Positions 40,301 to 46,300 of a stretch of 63,588 bases of DNA are shown piece after piece. This stretch comes from an uncultured Gammaproteobacteria bacterium (GTDB taxonomy: Bacteria > Pseudomonadota > Gammaproteobacteria > Arenicellales > JAANXG01). The position numbers and the translations under genes are program-made. The stretch spans positions 1 through 63,588 of the forward strand of contig CAMYKW010000020.1 in NCBI GenBank assembly GCA_947259175.1, given 5' to 3'. Positions within the stretch are counted from its first letter, which is position 1, and each line of letters begins with the position of its first letter. A model generated the notes under the pieces. It was not told the DNA's origin. It saw only the letters and a program-made list of their open reading frames with translations, and searched no databases.

Positions 40301-43300
40301 AGCCGCAAGGTGACCGCGGTGGATGCGGGCAGCGGGCGGATTACCGTCGAGTTTGGTTGGCAGACGGACCCGGTTGCGGGCAGCGAATTCGTGGTCTATT
40401 CCCTGGGTTCGATGGTGCAGGCGCGGCCCGTGCAGCAGCTCGGCAATGACGGGCAGACGCTGACCCTGGGCGGTGACGACTGGATCAACGATCCGACCGG
40501 CGCCGCCTACGTGGTCTACAGTCCGTGGTGGACCGATGGCGGCAGTGGCCTGGGTGTGCCGGGTAGTGACCTCATCGATGCCAGCCAAAGCGTCAAAGGC
40601 GTGATCGTATTCGGTGGCGCGGGCGACGACGTGATTCTCGGCAGCCAGGGCAACGACCACATCGCCGGCGGCGCCGGTGGCGATACGATCCACGGTGAAG
40701 GGGGCGACGACCACATCTACGGCGACTCCGGCTTCAATGCCGACTTCACTCCGCATCTGGGCGAGGACCAGTTGATTACGCTGTCCTCGCAGATCCTGAC
40801 GGTGGTGACCACCACCGGTACGCCGGTGGCGACCGAATCGGAAGGGGCCGATCGGATTCATGGGGGCCCGGGGGACGACATCATTTTTGGCGATCACGGG
40901 GTGATCCAGCAGACCCGGGGCACCGCGGGCGAGATCGCAAGTCTTGGGCTGGATACCGGCAACCTGCCGCAGACGCTGGCGGTCCAGCGCCTGGTGACCA
41001 CCGGCGGTGCTTGGGTCGAGCGCATCGAGACGGTCAACGTCGGCGCCGGTGAAGGCGATGTCATCGAGGGCAACGAGGGTAATGACATCATTCTCGGCGG
41101 TATCGGTGGCGACCGGATCCTGGTTGGCGATGCCGCGGTCAATGTCGATGGCAATAACATTGTGATTGGCGATCACGGGTTCATCGTGTTCGGCCGGCAG
41201 TTCGGCGGCGCCGACACCGAGGAATCGGTCGTTGTGCCCACCAGCCCGGATAACGCCGCGCCGGTGTACACCTATAGCTATACACGGGACAACGACCTGT
41301 CCGACATCGACTGGATCGAGTCGACGGCGTGGGATATGGGCGGCGCCGACGAGATCAGCACCGGTATCGGCGCGGACATCGTGATCGGCGGTGCGGGCAG
41401 CGACGAGATCAACGCGGGCGCCGGCGACAACCTGGTGTTCGGCGACAGCGGCCAGGTGGTGGCGGCGCAGGCAGATACGGTCAGGTTCGGCGGCGGCGCG
41501 CAGTTTGGTCCGGCGGCGATGACCCTGGGCCGGGTGATGTCGACGGCGCCGGCGATCGGCGGCAACGACCGCATCACGACACTGGGCGCTGCCGGTAACG
41601 GCAACAACGTGGTGTTCGGCGACAGCGGCTTGGTGGTGTTTGCCCAGGCGATGGACGATGCCGCGACCACCCGTGAGATCACGCAAGCCGTGGATCCGAC
41701 GCGGCCGGTGGATGCGGTTGATGCGTTCAACGGAGGCGTACCGGTTGACGCCGAGACGGCGGTTTACCGCTACACGTACACCGCGGACACCAACCCGGGG
41801 GATATCGACTGGATCGAGTCGACGGCCTGGAGTGTGGGCGGCGCCGACGAGATCACCACCGGTACCGGCGCGGACATCGTCATCGGCGGTGCGGGCAGCG
41901 ACGAGATCGACGCGGGCGCGGGCGACAACCTGGTGTTCGGCGACAACGGCCAGGTGGTGGCGGCGCAATCGGACACGTCCCGCCTTAGCGGCGGCTTGTT
42001 CGGTCCGGCGGTGATGACCCTGGGCCGGGCGATGTCGACGGCGCCGGCGATCGGCGGCAACGACCGCATTACCACCCTGGGCGGCAACGACATCGTGATT
42101 GCGGGGATGTCGGGGGCTGCGACGGCGACGCGCGATGTAGTCGCTGCCGGCGACGGCAACAACGTGGTGTTCGGTGACAGCGGGTTGGTGGTGTTTGCCC
42201 AGGCGCTGGACGATGCCGCGACTACGCGCGAGATCACCCAGAAGGTGGATCCGACCCAGCCGGTGGATGCGGCCGATACGGCCAGGGCCGAGTACCGCTA
42301 CACCTACACCGCGGACACCAACCCGGGGGATATCGACTGGATCGAGTCGATCGCGTGGGATATGGGCGGTGCCGATGAGCTCACCACCGGTACCGGCGCG
42401 GACATCGTGATCGGCGGTGCGGGCAGTGACGAGATCGACGCGGGCGCGGGTGACAACCTGGTGTTCGGTGACAGCGGCCAGGTGGTGGCGGCGCAGGCAG
42501 ATACGGTCAGGTTTGGCGGCGGCGCGCAGTTTGGTCCGGCGGCGATGACCCTGGGCCGGGTGATGTCGACGGCGCCGGCGATCGGCGGCAACGACCGCAT
42601 CACGACACTGGGCGTGGTGTTCGGCGACAGCGGCTTGGTGGTGTTTGCCCAGGCACTGGACGATGCCGCGACCACGCGAGAGATCACGCAAGCAGTGGAT
42701 CCGACCCAGCCGGTGGATCCGGGTAATCCTGCCACCGCGGCGTACAGTTACACCTACACCGCGGACACCAACCCGGGGGATATCGACTGGATCGAGTCGA
42801 CGGCCTGGAGTATCGGCGGCGCCGACGAGATCACCACCGGTGCCGGCGCGGACATCGCGCTCGGCGGTGCGGGCAGCGACGAGATCAACGCGGGCGCGGG
42901 TGACAACCTGGTGTTCGGTGACAACGGCCAGGTGGTGGCGGCGCAGGCAGATACGGTCAGGTTCGGCGGCGGCGGCTTGTTCGGGCCGGGGGCGATGACC
43001 CTGGGCCGGGCGATGTCGACGGCGCCGGCGATCGGCGGCAACGACCGGATCACCACCCTGGGCGGCAACGACATCGTGATTGCGGGGATGTCCGGGGATG
43101 CGCCGGTGTCGCAGGCCTGGACCCATCCGGTGGCGCGCGATGTAGTCGCTGCCGGCAACGGCAACAACGTGGTGTTGGGTGACAGCGGCTTGCTGGTGTT
43201 TGCCCAGGCGATGGACGATGCCGCGACCACGCGAGAGATCACCCAGAAAGTCGATCCGGGCAATGCGGCCAGCGCCGAATACCGCTATACCTACACTGCG

Positions 43301-46300
43301 GACACCAACCCGGGCGATATCGACTGGATCGAGTCGACCGCGTGGAGTGCGGGCGGCGCCGACGAGATCACCACCGGCGACGGTGCGGACATCGTCATCG
43401 GCGGTGCCGCCAGCGACCTGATCAATGCGGGTGCGGGCCACGGCCTGGTGTTCGGCGACAACGGCCAGGTGGTAGCGGCGCAGTCGGATACGGCCAGGTT
43501 TGGTGGAAGTGACGATACAGGTGGTATTTGGCGGCGGATCTTTCAGAACCCGGCGCCGTCTACTGACGGCGCGCGGTTCGGGCCGGCGATGATCAGTCTG
43601 GGCCGGGTGATGTCGACGGCGCCGGTGATCGGCGGCAACGACCGCATCACGACCCTGGGCGACAACGACATCGTGATTGGAGGGATGTCGGGGGATGCGC
43701 CGGTGTCTACCGTTTGGGACACGCCCACGGTATTTTGTGACGTCATCGACGCAGGCAACGGCGACAATGTGGTGGTCGGCGACAGTGGCATATTGGTGTA
43801 TGCCCAGGCGATGGACGATGCCGCGACCACGCGTGCGATCACGCAAAAGGTGGACCCGACGCAGCCGGTGAATCCCGGCAATCCGGCCACCGCCGAGCAC
43901 AGCTACACCTACACGTCGAACACGGATCCCGAGGACCTGGACTGGATCGAGTCGATCGCGTGGCGCATCGGCGGCGCCGACAAGATCACCACCGGTATAG
44001 GTGCGGACACCGTGCTCGGTGGTGTGGATACGGACGCTATCAATGCCGGTGGCGGGGTTGACACGGTGTTTGGCGATTCCACTATTGGAGCGCTCAGCGA
44101 CAGTCCCGATCCGGTGACGCAGGGCGACGCCGTGACGTTGACGGCAACCGGTGTGGTCAACCGGGACGGCGGCCCGGTGGCCAGCGTCGTGTTTTATCGC
44201 GATACGAACGGTGACGGCGCGCTGCAGGCAGGCAGCGACGAGTTGATCGGAATCGATGTCAACGGCGCTGACGGTTGGAGTGCGGTGGTCTCGACCGCCG
44301 GCTTCCCGGTAGGGGTGCAGACCTATTTCGCGCAGGCGACGGACGACGAGGGTCCGAGCATTGCCGTGGTCTCGACCACCGGCGAAGTGACCGCTGCGGC
44401 GGCAACCCCACCGACGATCGGCGGGCTCAGCGACAGTCCCGATCCGGTGACGCAGGGTGACAATCTGACCCTGACCGCAACCGGCGTGGTAGACAGCGAC
44501 GGCGGCACGGTGACGGGGGTCGCGTTTTATCGCGATGCGAACGGTAACGGCACCCTGCAGGTGGGCGACGATGAACTGCTTGGAACCGACGCCGTCGGTG
44601 GCGATGGCTGGCGCATCACGGTTTCGACCGCGGGCTTCACGCTGGGGGCGCAGACCTATTTTGCGCAAGCGACCGACAGCGATGGGCTGAGCAGCGCGGT
44701 GGCGTCGGCCAGCGGCGATGTGGTCGCCGGCGGCGCGACGGTCACCACTTATGCGAGCAGCGACAGGCCCAAAGCCATTCCCGACGGCCGCAGGGTGACC
44801 TCGGTGTTGACGGTTGCCGATTCGTTCACGGTGCTCGATCTCGATGTGCAGTTGGACATCACCCACCGGCGGGTGGCGGATCTGGACGTGTTCTTGATCA
44901 GCCCTGCGGGCACACGCATTGAGTTGTTCACCGACGTGGGCGGCGCCGGGGATCACTTCCGCGGCACTATCCTCGACGATGACGCGGCCACGGCGATTAC
45001 TACCGGATCTGCGCCGTTTTCCGGCAGCTTCCGGCCCGAGGGAGACCTCAGCTTGCTGGAGGGGGAGAACATCTCCGGCACCTGGACGCTGGAGCTCAGC
45101 GACGACCGGCGCAGGGTGTACGGGACCCTCAACAGCTGGTCGCTGATTGTTGAGCATCTGCCCAACAACAATCTGATGGCTTCACAGGCGCCGGGCGCAG
45201 CGGTGACGGGCGCCGATGAACTGACCGGTGATGTGTTCGCGCCCATCTTCGAACAAGCGGTGGCGCAGTTGGCCGCCTCTGCGACCCTGGATGCCGCGGC
45301 TGTGGATGCCCTTGATGGGGTGACGTTCCAGATCGTGGATCTGCCGGGGTTGACCCTGGGGCGGGCGGTTGGCAACACGATTGAGATCGACCTGACGGCC
45401 GCGGGTCACGGCTGGCTCGCCCACACACCGCTCGATGGGTCGGCCGGTGTGGACCTGCTCACGGTGGCCCTGCATGAGCTGGGGCACGTCGCGGGTCTCG
45501 ATCACCATACGGGGGTTGAGAAGCTGGGCGACATCATGGCGCCGACGCTGCTCACCGGGATCGGTACGGCGCCCGGCGGGCAGGACAGTCCGGCGATTTC
45601 AGGGATCGATGAACAGCGCAGCTTCGGCGCTGCGTCCAGCGGACGCGATCACGCCCAGCCGCCAATCGCGAGCTCCGCGAATGATCTCAACGGCACCGGC
45701 CAGGGCTTCCTGCCGGGCGACGGCTTTATTGACGACGATGACCTCGGATCCGTTGATGCACACACCGGTGGTAATGACCGGTCTGCGGTGGACCCGGGCC
45801 ACGGTATGCTGATTGCCGGGGTTGGCAACGAAGTGCGGGTCGGCCGTATCGGCGAAGATGGCCTCGATGGCGGCGACGAAGTGGCGATGTTCAGCGGCGA
45901 CAGGCGGCAGCTGTTGTCGGTCGATACATTGGGCCCTGATTCGTCGGATCGATTCGTGCTGTTCAACGCGTTCGCGCGGGACTTCGACGAGGATCTCACC
46001 CCGCTGGCCTCCGTCGAAGAGATATTCGGTACGCCCCTGGCCGACGCTCACGTCAGGCAGGATTTCACCAATGGCAATGAGAACCGGCTTGGGCATCATC
46101 ATCAGCCGTCTGCGATCCAACCATCATCCGAACAACCCGGCGTAAACGAAATCCCGGATGTGCCGCAGCCGGCAGCGATTCCGGCGAGCGGCGATTCGCC
46201 GGTCGTGCGTGAAGCACAACCCACCGCACAGCCGGCCGCCGGGATTCCTGAAGTTGATGAGGAAACTTCCGTTCGCGCCACCGCGGTGGCCGACGTTTCC

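Noticed and set aside
41160-44080. CRISPR-like regular repetition
   Set aside because: The repeats are several hundred nt long, keep one reading frame and encode RTX motifs, so this is protein-level repetition and not a CRISPR array.
22523-45157. Very long open frames on the minus strand opposite the giant gene (over 1,000 codons at 22523-25669, 25724-29419, 35309-39229 and 39602-45157)
   Set aside because: They are mirror frames caused by the GC-rich, repetitive codon use of the giant gene. They show no domains or ribosome-binding sites, and the plus strand has clear domain content throughout.
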